A DNA stretch of 64,000 nt from Rothia nasimurium. GTDB taxonomy: Bacteria > Actinomycetota > Actinomycetes > Actinomycetales > Micrococcaceae. The notes under the pieces are model-generated. The model saw only the letters and a list, made by a program, of their open reading frames with translations, was not told where the DNA came from and ran no database searches. Position 1 is the stretch's first letter. Every line of letters begins with the position of its first letter. The DNA is taken from positions 1-64,000 of the forward strand of contig NZ_CAKMSR010000013.1 in assembly GCF_928381705.1 (NCBI RefSeq), read 5' to 3'. Shown here piece by piece: positions 18,585-25,917 of this stretch. The position numbers were made by a program, and so were the translations under genes.

Positions 18585-19571
18585 TTAGTCACCAGCTTTC
18601 CTCAGCAGGTCCTCACGGGGGTTGGCCTGGGGTGCCACCGCGAAGAAGGCGTCAAGGGCTGCCTCAGCTTCGGGTGTGAGGTTGGTGGGCAGCTGCACCT
18701 CGGGGATAACCAGCATATCGCCGGTGCCTTTCTTGGTCACGAAGCCGCGGCCCTTAGCACGCAGCTTACGGCCGGACGGGGCCCCGGCAGCCAGGCGGAG
18801 TTTGACGCTCCCGCCGTCGAGGGTGGGGGCCTCAATCACGCCGCCCTTGACGGCTTCTTCCAGGGTGACGGGCACACGCACGAGCAGGTTATCACCCTCG
18901 CGGTCAAAGACGGGGTGGGAGTCCACACGGACGGTGACGATCAGGTCCCCTGCCCCACCGGCACCGGGGTGCCCCTTGCCTCGGGCACGGATTTTCTGGC
19001 CGTCCTTGACGCCGCGGGGCAGGCGCACCTGGGTTTGGGAGCCGCCGGGGCGGAAGACCGAGACCTCAGCGCCGTCGTAGGCCTGCTGGATGGTGATGCG
19101 GGCGCTGGTGGTGGCGTCCTCCCCCTTGGGGGCTGAGAAGCCGCCACCGGGGAAGCCACCCGCACCGCCAGGGAAACCTCCGGCGGAGCGTCCGGCCCCG
19201 CCAAAGCCAGCACCGCCACCGAACATGCCGCCGAGCAGGTCTTCAATGTTGATACCGCCAGCGCCGCCGGGGAAGCCCCCGGCCCCACCGGGGAAACCGC
19301 CCGGGAAGCCGCCACCAGCCCCACCGAATCCGGCAGCGCCGTACTTGCGAATCTGGTCGTACTCTTCCTTCTGCTTGGGGTCTGAGAGCACGTCGTAGGC
19401 TTCTGAGACTTCCTTGAATTTCTTCTCAGCGGCCTCGTCGCCGGGGTTCTGGTCGGGGTGGTGCTTGCGGGCCAGCTTGCGGTAGGCCTTCTTGATATCT
19501 GCCTCGGAAGCGTCCTCGGCTACGCCCAGTACCTTATAAAAATCTTGATGGAGCCAGTTTTCGCTCGCCAT
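18585..19571 (-). CDS. dnaJ: DnaJ/CbpA-type co-chaperone
   Basis: 328 residues. The J domain (about residues 9-75) contains the HPD motif in [10 protein letters not shown] and stimulates the DnaK ATPase. A Gly/Phe-rich linker built of repeated [13 protein letters not shown] units follows (about 85-150), then two beta-barrel substrate-binding domains. No Cys-rich zinc domain (CxxCxGxG) is present, so it is a class B protein, whereas many actinobacterial operon-encoded DnaJ proteins have one. The ATG at 19571 follows the strong site GGAAGGAGAGGCAC. AT-rich DNA upstream (19572-19680) may carry its own promoter with a TATAAA-like box. Confidence 0.95.
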   Translation of the reverse strand: MASENWLHQDFYKVLGVAEDASEADIKKAYRKLARKHHPDQNPGDEAAEKKFKEVSEAYDVLSDPKQKEEYDQIRKYGAAGFGGAGGGFPGGFPGGAGGFPGGAGGINIEDLLGGMFGGGAGFGGAGRSAGGFPGGAGGFPGGGFSAPKGEDATTSARITIQQAYDGAEVSVFRPGGSQTQVRLPRGVKDGQKIRARGKGHPGAGGAGDLIVTVRVDSHPVFDREGDNLLVRVPVTLEEAVKGGVIEAPTLDGGSVKLRLAAGAPSGRKLRAKGRGFVTKKGTGDMLVIPEVQLPTNLTPEAEAALDAFFAVAPQANPREDLLRKAGD

Positions 19572-19680
19572 GTGCCTCTCCTTCCGAGGTAGATATTCAA
19601 CTATTTATAGAAGTTTATTCAAAGAATTCTACAATGGGCCACCCTTTGCAGACTTACTTCACCAAATTTTTAAATTAAAA

Positions 19681-20061
19681 TTATATTTCTTTTATTAGCG
19701 TTGCCACGACAGAAAAAATAATCCCAAGAAGGCATAGAATTGCTGCACAAATTGCGATATAGAAAGCCTCATCCGAATACTCTTGGAGCATACTAACCAT
19801 CTCCCAGATTCTATCATTATCAAGATTTTCGGGAACTTCAGAGACAGACACCCCTAAAGCCGTTGTATAGGAAATAAGAGATGTAACCACTGCCATATGA
19901 ATCGCACCGGAGATTGCTGCTATTGCTAGACCAGTTTGAAATGCAAACCCTGCAAATTTTTCCATTATTAGATATTTTGCGGGCCTCTTTATACAACAAA
20001 AAATGACAACGAAGCCGATGCTAAAAATTGCGAGTGGAAATACTCCAATAAAATAGCTCAT
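19681..20061 (-). CDS. Small AT-rich membrane protein inside the heat-shock cluster
   Basis: 126 residues, not recognised. Three hydrophobic segments are visible: about residues 3-25, 40-66 and 98-123. The start was placed at the ATG at 20061 because AGAGG lies 10 bp before it; a start 7 codons earlier is possible. The DNA is far richer in A and T than the flanking chaperone genes and codons end mainly in A or T, so the gene was probably inserted between grpE and dnaJ. A hairpin separates it from grpE. Confidence 0.75.
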   Translation of the reverse strand: MSYFIGVFPLAIFSIGFVVIFCCIKRPAKYLIMEKFAGFAFQTGLAIAAISGAIHMAVVTSLISYTTALGVSVSEVPENLDNDRIWEMVSMLQEYSDEAFYIAICAAILCLLGIIFSVVATLIKEI

Positions 20062-20085
20062 AATATATAAACCTCTTGACATAAG

Positions 20086-20129
20086 GGGCGGGCACCTAGC
20101 CTGACGTATCAGGCCGGGTGCCCGCCCGC
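20086..20129 (-). terminator. Hairpin after grpE, possible terminator or processing site
   Basis: GGGCGGGCACC (from 20086) pairs with GGTGCCCGCCC (to 20129), with an inner CCTGA/TCAGG stem. It lies directly after the grpE stop. On the minus strand CTTAT rather than a T-run follows, so termination may be partial. Confidence 0.6.
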
Positions 20130-20133
20130 GTCC

Positions 20134-20739
20134 TTATTCTGCTACCGCAACAGCTACCTGGGCGGTGCGGACCACGCGGTCCTTCACCTTGTAACCGTTG
20201 CGCAGGACCATGGAGACTGAGTCGGGCTCAACCTCGCTGGTGGGCTGCTGCAGGACAGCCTCGTGAACCTGGGGGTTGAAGGGTTCGCCGACTTCGCCAA
20301 AGCGCTCTAGGCCCTGCTTGGCTAGGGTTTCTTCCAGCTTCTTGGCGATGGCGGCGAAGGGGCCTTCTTCAAGGTCGCCGTGCTTGCGGGCGGCATCGAT
20401 ATCGTCAATGACGGGCAGCAAGGCTGCTACCAGATCGGCGATGACGAAGTCGCGCAGCTGGTCTTTTTCCTTGGCGGTGCGGTTCTTGTAGTTGGTGAAC
20501 TCGGCCTGAAGGCGGCGCAGATCTTCAAGACGTTCGGCGGCCAGGGCCGCGTCAGCGCTCTCAGCTGCCTCTGCACTTTCGCCGGCCTCGGCTGCGGCAG
20601 ATTCCTCATCTGCCGCAGCGTCAGCAGCTACACCTTCGGGCTCGGGGTGGCCTTCAGCAGCCGGGGCAGCGAAGGCGTCCTCCAGAGGGTCGGTGCCCTC
20701 GGGCTGGTTGTCTACGGGCTCGTTGGTGTTCTCAGCCAT
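20134..20739 (-). CDS. grpE: Nucleotide exchange factor GrpE
   Basis: 201 residues. A long Ala/Glu-rich acidic N-terminus (about residues 1-70) is followed by the coiled-coil dimerisation segment (LEDLRRLQAEFTNYKNRTAKEKDQ) and the C-terminal signature FNPQVHEAVLQQPTSEVEPDSVSMVLRNGYKVKDRVVRTAQVAV. GrpE releases ADP from DnaK in the cytoplasm. Its start is 2 bp after the dnaK stop, so it is translationally coupled to dnaK. Confidence 0.97.
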   Translation of the reverse strand: MAENTNEPVDNQPEGTDPLEDAFAAPAAEGHPEPEGVAADAAADEESAAAEAGESAEAAESADAALAAERLEDLRRLQAEFTNYKNRTAKEKDQLRDFVIADLVAALLPVIDDIDAARKHGDLEEGPFAAIAKKLEETLAKQGLERFGEVGEPFNPQVHEAVLQQPTSEVEPDSVSMVLRNGYKVKDRVVRTAQVAVAVAE

Positions 20740-20741
20740 GA

Positions 20742-22589
20742 TTAGTTCTTCTTCTCGTCTTCTTCATCGATTACTTCGGCGTCAACGACGTCGTCGTCTT
20801 CAGCCTTGGCGCCTTCACCGGCTGCAGCATCTGCCTGAGCCTGGGCGTAGAGAGCCTCGCCCAGCTTGGTCTGAGATGCCTGCAGCTTCTCGAAAGCGGC
20901 CTTGACGGCGTCATCGTCTTCACCTTCGAGGGCAGCCTTCAGGGCGTCAACGTCGGCCTGAACCTCGGTCTTGACGTCCTCGGGCAGCTTCTCGCCGTTG
21001 TCCTTGATGAGCTTCTCGATGGAGTAGGCGGTGTTCTCAGCAGCGTTGCGGGTCTCGGCTGCCTCGCGGCGGGCCTTGTCCTGCTCAGCGTGAGCCTCGG
21101 CATCCTTGACCATACGGTCGATGTCTTCCTTGGAGAGGGAGGTGCCGCCGGTGATGGTCATGGACTGCTCGGTGCCGGTGCCCTTGTCCTTAGCGGAGAC
21201 GTGCACGATGCCGTTGGCGTCGATGTCGAAGGTAACTTCGATCTGGGGGACGCCGCGGGGGGCGGGTGCGATGCCGGTCAGCTCGAAGGTGCCCAGGTTC
21301 TTGTTGTCGCGGGTGAACTCGCGCTCGCCCTGGAAGACCTGAATCGATACTGAGGGCTGGTTGTCTTCAGCGGTGGTGAAGGTTTCGGAACGCTTGGTGG
21401 GGATCGCGGTGTTGCGCTCGATCAGCTTGGTCATCACGCCGCCCTTGGTTTCGATACCGAGGGAGAGGGGGGTGACGTCGATGAGCAGGACGTCCTTGCG
21501 CTCACCCTTCAGCACGCCTGCCTGCAGGGCAGCACCCATAGCAACAACCTCGTCGGGGTTGACGCCCTTGTTGGGCTCGCGACCACCGGAGAGTTCCTTG
21601 ACGACCTCAGTGACGGCAGGCATACGGGTTGAGCCACCGACCAGCACGATGTGGGCGATGTCTGAGACCTTGACGCCTGCTTCAGCGATCACATCATTGA
21701 AGGGCTTCTTGGTGCGCTCGATCAGGTCTGCGGTCATGTCCTGGAACTTGGCGCGGGTCAGCTTTTCATCCAGGTGGATGGGACCCTCGGGGGTTACGGA
21801 CAGGTACTGCAGGGAGATGTTGGTGGAGGTTGCAGAAGACAGTTCCTTCTTGGCCTGCTCTGCGGCTTCACGCAGGCGCTGCAGGGCAATCTTGTCCTTG
21901 GAGAGGTCGGCGCCGGTCTTGGACTTGACCTGCTCCAGCAGCCAGTCGACGATGCGCTGGTCCCAGTCGTCGCCACCCAGGCGGTTGTCGCCGGAGGTTG
22001 CGCGTACCTGGATGGTGGAGAAGCCGTCTTCGTCCTTGCCAACTTCGAGCAGGGAGACGTCGAAGGTACCGCCGCCGAGGTCGAAGACCAGGATCAGTTC
22101 GTCTTCGTTACCCTTGTCGAGGCCGTAGGCCAGGGCTGCTGCGGTGGGCTCGTTGACGATACGCAGGACGTTGAGGCCCGCAATTTCGCCGGCTTCCTTG
22201 GTGGCCTGACGCTCGGCGTCGTTGAAGTAGGCGGGGACGGTGATGACGGCGTCGGTGACCTTGTCGTTCAGGTAGGCTTCAGCGTCGCCCTTGAGCTTCA
22301 TGAGGGTACGGGCTGAGATTTCCTGGGCGGTGTACTTCTTGCCGTCGATGTCGGTGGTCCAGTTGGTGCCCATGTGGCGCTTGACGGAGGCGATGGTGCG
22401 ATCAACGTTGGTAACGGCCTGGCGCTTTGCGACGTCGCCGACCAGAACTTCGCCGTCCTTTGAGAATGCGACGACGGAGGGGGTGGTGCGGGCGCCTTCT
22501 GCGTTGGCAATGACGACGGGCTCGCCGCCTTCGAGGACTGATACAACTGAGTTGGTAGTACCGAGGTCAATACCTACTGCACGTGACAT
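20742..22589 (-). CDS. dnaK: Chaperone DnaK (Hsp70)
   Basis: 615 residues. The ATPase domain shows [13 protein letters not shown] at the N-terminus, [16 protein letters not shown] near residue 170 and [12 protein letters not shown] near 320. The substrate-binding domain begins after [14 protein letters not shown]. The C-terminus is acidic ([18 protein letters not shown]). DnaK folds and refolds proteins with DnaJ and GrpE and acts with HspR as a feedback sensor. The start ATG at 22589 follows AAGGAG. Two HAIR-type operators and a TTGACT -35-like element lie upstream. Confidence 0.99.
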   Translation of the reverse strand: MSRAVGIDLGTTNSVVSVLEGGEPVVIANAEGARTTPSVVAFSKDGEVLVGDVAKRQAVTNVDRTIASVKRHMGTNWTTDIDGKKYTAQEISARTLMKLKGDAEAYLNDKVTDAVITVPAYFNDAERQATKEAGEIAGLNVLRIVNEPTAAALAYGLDKGNEDELILVFDLGGGTFDVSLLEVGKDEDGFSTIQVRATSGDNRLGGDDWDQRIVDWLLEQVKSKTGADLSKDKIALQRLREAAEQAKKELSSATSTNISLQYLSVTPEGPIHLDEKLTRAKFQDMTADLIERTKKPFNDVIAEAGVKVSDIAHIVLVGGSTRMPAVTEVVKELSGGREPNKGVNPDEVVAMGAALQAGVLKGERKDVLLIDVTPLSLGIETKGGVMTKLIERNTAIPTKRSETFTTAEDNQPSVSIQVFQGEREFTRDNKNLGTFELTGIAPAPRGVPQIEVTFDIDANGIVHVSAKDKGTGTEQSMTITGGTSLSKEDIDRMVKDAEAHAEQDKARREAAETRNAAENTAYSIEKLIKDNGEKLPEDVKTEVQADVDALKAALEGEDDDAVKAAFEKLQASQTKLGEALYAQAQADAAAGEGAKAEDDDVVDAEVIDEEDEKKN

Positions 22590-22632
22590 GTTTACTCCTT
22601 ATGGTTTGGTTATCTGTACATCTTTCAAGCAA

Positions 22633-22653
22633 GTTGAGTCTTGCAGGCTCAAC
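22633..22653. promoter_or_regulatory. HAIR operator 1 (HspR site), proximal to dnaK
   Basis: TTGAGT-N7-GCTCAA inside GTTGAG...CTCAAC, one mismatch in the arms from the HspR-associated inverted repeat consensus CTTGAGT-N7-ACTCAAG. It lies 44 bp before the dnaK start and probably overlaps the transcription start. Confidence 0.85.
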
Positions 22654-22693
22654 CCGCTTGTCTTGATATCTAGTTTGCCACGTTTTGAGCAGA

Positions 22694-22699
22694 AGTCAA
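22694..22699 (-). promoter_or_regulatory. Probable -35 element of dnaK
   Basis: TTGACT on the minus strand lies between the two HAIR sites. The -10 is less clear (AAACTA or TAGATA 17-21 bp further on). The placement between operators fits HspR repression. Confidence 0.4.
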
Positions 22700-22703
22700 C
22701 AGA

Positions 22704-22724
22704 GTTGAGTCAAAAAGACTCAAC
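22704..22724. promoter_or_regulatory. HAIR operator 2 (HspR site), distal
   Basis: TTGAGT-CAAAAAG-ACTCAA, a perfect inner match to the HAIR consensus with arms of 8 bp (GTTGAGTC/GACTCAAC). It lies 115 bp before dnaK. Confidence 0.92.
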
Positions 22725-22758
22725 TTTTTTGCGCAGATTAAGTTTAAGCTAGTGGGGA

Positions 22759-22812
22759 GCGGACGGACGCCCGCCCCGCCTTTGCAGGGCAAAGGCGGGT
22801 GGCGGCGTCCGC
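22759..22812. terminator. Long GC-rich hairpin between dnaK promoter and upstream gene
   Basis: GCGGAC...CCGCCTTTGC pairs with GCAAAGGCGG...GTCCGC around an AGG loop, with arms of about 24 bp. It contains GGACGCCCGC at 22765-22774 and GGCGTCCGC at 22804-22812, so this stem is built from the abundant word described in the findings. It may insulate dnaK from the upstream gene. Confidence 0.6.
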
Positions 22813-22845
22813 ACCTTTTAAAACCCTGAAAGTGAACATAAAGAA

Positions 22846-22875
22846 GTCGGCACCCCACAACAAGGGGGTGCCGAC
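22846..22875 (-). terminator. Terminator of the lipid-anchor-free membrane protein gene
   Basis: GTCGGCACCCC and GGGGTGCCGAC form an 11-bp stem just after the stop at 22904 (minus strand), followed by CTTCTTTA. Confidence 0.85.
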
Positions 22876-22903
22876 AGATCTGATACTTCGGAGACTCTAC
22901 GTC

Positions 22904-23581
22904 TTAGTTGAGCTCAGCTTCCTTACCGTTGAAGGTATCGAGCAGGCTGGCCTTAAGGCTCTCTTCAGCGTTCATACCTACGGCCATCCAGTTCTCTCCA
23001 TAGGTAACCCAGCCGCCTTCAAAGTCAGACTGAGAAAATTCGGCAACCTGATTCTCATCAACTGAAGCACCGTTTACATAGAACCCCATAATGAGGGGCG
23101 AAGAATCGTCAATAGCCATCATGCCTTCAAAGCTGCTCAAGTCGGCCGGGGAGCAAATATAAATATTGACATCTTCAGGGGCAACACCCAGATCGGTAGC
23201 CCCCTGTTGCTTAGTCTCTTCAAGAGCTGACTCCAAGATGGTGTCACCGCTATCAGCACAGACAGAGGCGGCAGAGCCTGCTGTGGCTTCCTGCATCCCT
23301 TCCTTAAACTTGTCGTAGCTGGAGACCTTACTCGCCCCACCAAACGCGCCAGTCAGGAAGATTCCAGCCAGAATAGCTATGGCAATACCGATAGCCATCA
23401 GGCCGCCGATGAGCAGACCCATGTTTCTCTTTTTCGGGTCAGCGGGAGGCTGGGGCATAGGGCCGCCGATAAGAGTATCGGGTGCCTGGGTGCCGGGCGC
23501 AGGCTGTGGGACGCCCTGGGCGGACGCCGCCTGACCTGCACCAGGGAGGTTGGGCTCAGGGTTTGTAGGCTGCTGAGTCAT
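22904..23581 (-). CDS. Membrane-anchored extracytoplasmic protein, unknown function
   Basis: 225 residues, not recognised. A Pro/Gln-rich cytoplasmic N-terminus (about 60 residues) is followed by one membrane helix (MGLLIGGLMAIGIAIAILAGIFLTGAF, about 55-80) and an acidic extracytoplasmic domain with two Cys that could form a disulfide. The Pro-rich head plus single helix plus small globular domain is common in actinobacterial secreted-domain proteins. The ATG at 23581 follows AAGGATGAG. It is followed by a terminator and may be expressed alone. Confidence 0.75.
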   Translation of the reverse strand: MTQQPTNPEPNLPGAGQAASAQGVPQPAPGTQAPDTLIGGPMPQPPADPKKRNMGLLIGGLMAIGIAIAILAGIFLTGAFGGASKVSSYDKFKEGMQEATAGSAASVCADSGDTILESALEETKQQGATDLGVAPEDVNIYICSPADLSSFEGMMAIDDSSPLIMGFYVNGASVDENQVAEFSQSDFEGGWVTYGENWMAVGMNAEESLKASLLDTFNGKEAELN

Positions 23582-23684
23582 GGCAATCTCATCCTTCATA
23601 CAGATAGTGTGTGTCTTAGCTAACTTTACAGGCGAAAATGGTCAGCTTGATTATATTTCGCGCGGTGTTTGCGTTTTCCCTGTA

Positions 23685-24545
23685 CTATCTCTGGACTTCT
23701 TTGCCGTCAGTTTCGAGCTCGGCCCTCCTGCGCTTAGATTTTTTCCCATTACGTACAGCCAGAATTGCAGCGACTATTCCGATGACGAGAGGAACCCAGG
23801 CTTTGGAGTATTCCATAAGAAAAATAAGCCAGTCCGGTGGAGTAATAGTAGGCCAGGGGACGCGCCAGGAAGGAACGGGCAGACTTATCTGGGGTGGGGC
23901 AGGCAGGGAAAGAGTAAATTCTGGGACAGGCAGGGCTATCTGGGGCGCATTTATATCGGGAAGACGTTCGACTAGCCACTGCACTACCCTACCCAGCACA
24001 GGCATAAGCACCAGCATGGCGAGAAACCAGGCAGAGCGGCCCAAACCGAACAGCAAGGGCAAAACAAACCGTCGAGAGGGGCTTCTTTCAAGCGCCTCAC
24101 GGTAGGCTTCTGACCGGCTACCGGCTGGCACGTCGAGCTCGACATATTCCTTAGCTGTCCCATGTTTATAGGCCACGACCAGCAGCTCATCCAGAAAGTT
24201 TGTGGTGAGTTTAAGCTGGGGGTCTGTGGGAACAGCGGTCTTAGCCCGGGAGAACTTTCCGTCTAGAAGGTTCTTCTTGAGTGCAATGCTGGTAGGAGTA
24301 TGGTCATACCGGCCCACTACTTCACCGTCAACGAGCACCCTCACCCGTTGCTTAGGCCGGTCGATACGTTCGGCGATACGTTCACGGATCTTTGCCCCTA
24401 CCGGAGACTCGTTAAGGGCGTGCAGTGACTTCTCGTCTGGTTTTTTGATAGGCCAGTCCGGGTCGATCTCGATGAATTCGGCATCAGATCCACGCTCCAG
24501 AAGCAGATGCCCTGCCACAGGGTGGTGCAGTTCCCAGCGGAGCAT
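23685..24545 (-). CDS. Membrane protein, unknown function
   Basis: 286 residues, not recognised. The N-terminal 145 residues are soluble and basic. Two hydrophobic segments (about 153-175 and 245-262) flank a Pro-rich beta-like stretch (LPVPEFTLSLPAPPQISLPVPS) that should lie outside the membrane. The C-terminus is strongly basic. Its ATG overlaps the stop of the preceding gene by one base (TAATG), so the two are translationally coupled. Confidence 0.75.
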   Translation of the reverse strand: MLRWELHHPVAGHLLLERGSDAEFIEIDPDWPIKKPDEKSLHALNESPVGAKIRERIAERIDRPKQRVRVLVDGEVVGRYDHTPTSIALKKNLLDGKFSRAKTAVPTDPQLKLTTNFLDELLVVAYKHGTAKEYVELDVPAGSRSEAYREALERSPSRRFVLPLLFGLGRSAWFLAMLVLMPVLGRVVQWLVERLPDINAPQIALPVPEFTLSLPAPPQISLPVPSWRVPWPTITPPDWLIFLMEYSKAWVPLVIGIVAAILAVRNGKKSKRRRAELETDGKEVQR

Positions 24546-24970
24546 TACTCTTTCCCTCCAGAGCCTTCTTTACCCTCGGAACTTGTACCCCACTCGTCCG
24601 CAAATTTTTTGTGCCAGGGGCTGACAGACACGATATAGATGATGACTACCGCCCAAACGTACCAGCCCGCTCCGTCCGGATAAAAAAGCCTGGAAGCCAG
24701 CCACATACAGGCTGCGGCCAACAGGCAGAAAGTGAGATTAGGTCGGTAGGTTGCCGCATCGTAGGCAGCAAGAATCGCAAGGACGAGTGGGGTGCCGACC
24801 AGAATCGAAGTAATCACCACTTGCTCAGGCGCAGTCAGCGCTAGAACCCAGGGCGCAAGAATGAAAATGAGCGGTAGAGCGGCAAGAGCTAGGCGGTTAC
24901 CCCCGCTGCGGCGAGGTTTAGGGGTCTGTTCCTCAGGGCGGTCGTCGTTGACTGTTGTGCTGGTACTCAT
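24545..24970 (-). CDS. Small membrane protein, coupled to the following gene
   Basis: 141 residues, not recognised. A charged N-terminus of about 27 residues is followed by four hydrophobic segments (about 28-45, 50-68, 77-92, 100-116) and a Gly/Glu/Lys-rich tail. I placed the start at the ATG at 24970 with GGGTG upstream; the frame is open to 25048 but would cross the terminator at 24994-25027. Its stop overlaps the start of the next gene. Confidence 0.7.
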   Translation of the reverse strand: MSTSTTVNDDRPEEQTPKPRRSGGNRLALAALPLIFILAPWVLALTAPEQVVITSILVGTPLVLAILAAYDAATYRPNLTFCLLAAACMWLASRLFYPDGAGWYVWAVVIIYIVSVSPWHKKFADEWGTSSEGKEGSGGKE

Positions 24971-24993
24971 GTCACCCATTGTAGGCAGTACGC

Positions 24994-25027
24994 AAAAGCC
25001 CCGCAGGTGTGTGGCCTGCGGGGCTTT
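24994..25027. terminator. Strong terminator with no obvious gene before it
   Basis: AAAAGCCCCGCAGG and CCTGCGGGGCTTTT form a 14-bp stem with A and T runs on both sides. It is 24 bp upstream of a minus-strand gene and nothing on either strand obviously ends here, which is why a small RNA is proposed. Confidence 0.9.
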
Positions 25028-25150
25028 TGTCATCTCGAAAGAACTCAAGAAACTGAGTGTCTGGTGTTACTCTTCTCAGTTCACTGCTGTATGAACCGGG
25101 CAAACCTTCTTGCCTAAGAGCCACCATCAAGTGTGTGTACCTGTAAGACT
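24994..25150 (-). ncRNA. Candidate small RNA
   Basis: On the minus strand TATAGT at about 25148-25153 could be a -10 box. The following 150 nt contain two potential hairpins (GTTCA/TGAAC and CTGAG/CTCAG) and end in a textbook terminator. The gene to the right is on the other strand, so this terminator cannot belong to an upstream protein gene. A short frame of 51 codons crosses the region but has no ribosome-binding site and runs through the terminator. The family is not recognised. Confidence 0.45.
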
Positions 25151-25261
25151 ATACACAGGTTGCCCTAATTTTTCCGCCTTAGAGCGAACTTTTTACCACT
25201 TTTTATTCAGCTTCTCTGCCCGCCCACCTTTTCCCGAAAGCTTCATGGGAACATAGTGAGC

Positions 25262-25747
25262 ATGTATCGAATCATGACTGTATGCACCGGAAATATCTGC
25301 CGCTCCCCCATGGGCGAGTACCTTATCAAACAAGCTGCCGCCCAGGCCGGGCTCACCGTGGAGGTCGCTTCCAGCGGCATTTCCAATGAGGAAGAGGGCA
25401 ATCCCATCGACCGTCGAGCCAAGAAGGTGCTCGATGAGCTCAACATCAATACCGGCTCCCACCGAGCCCAGCAGTTCACCCGGACCGATTTTGACCGCTA
25501 CGACCTGCTTCTAGCCATGGACACCAACCATTACCGGGCGCTTAAGCGTATGGCCCCTAGCGACGAGGCAGCGGCCAAGGTTAGGCTCATGCGCGAGTTC
25601 GACCCGGCTGTCGCAGACCAGCCCCTTGACCGGCTGGGCATCTACGACCCCTGGTACGGCGATATGAGCGACTTCTACGAGACCTTCCAGATGATTCGGG
25701 ACGCCGTGCCCGGAGTCATCGAGCAGGTCCAGACCCACAGCAGTTAA
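25262..25747 (+). CDS. Low-molecular-weight protein-tyrosine phosphatase
   Basis: 161 residues. The catalytic P-loop VCTGNICRSPM lies at residues 8-18 and the general-acid Asp is in YDPWYGDMSDF (about 125-135), both as expected for this family. It removes phosphate from protein tyrosines in the cytoplasm; no kinase gene is adjacent. Translation may start at the ATG at 25262 or at the GTG at 25256, which sits closer to the GGGA ribosome-binding site. Confidence 0.95.
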   Translation: MYRIMTVCTGNICRSPMGEYLIKQAAAQAGLTVEVASSGISNEEEGNPIDRRAKKVLDELNINTGSHRAQQFTRTDFDRYDLLLAMDTNHYRALKRMAPSDEAAAKVRLMREFDPAVADQPLDRLGIYDPWYGDMSDFYETFQMIRDAVPGVIEQVQTHSS

Positions 25748-25917
25748 CCTGTGCCGGGTAAGCGGGCAGGGGCGCCCCTGAGAGCTGACGTGGATCGGGG
25801 CTGGCGGTGAATCGTGAGGAGCCCCCGGGCGACGAACGAGAGCGGTTGTCAGCGCAAGGGGCGCCCTGGCCGCGTCCGCCCAGCGAGCGCGAACCCTGTG
25901 CGCTTTCCTCCTGTTCC
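25748..25917. repeat. GC-rich intergenic region with long imperfect inverted repeat
   Basis: CAGGGGCGCCCCTGAGAGC (from 25767) and GCGCAAGGGGCGCCCTG (to 25868), each joined to a TGAC/GTCA, are imperfect inverted copies around a 58-nt GC-rich core. They lie between two convergent genes. There is no T-run. It may act as a terminator or be a repeat element. Confidence 0.5.

Noticed and set aside
21361..22128. Long open frame opposite dnaK
   Set aside because: It is exactly antisense to dnaK and arises from its C-ending codons; the translation has no family likeness and no ribosome-binding site.
24994..25150. tmRNA or SRP RNA
   Set aside because: The length and conserved cores of those RNAs are not present.
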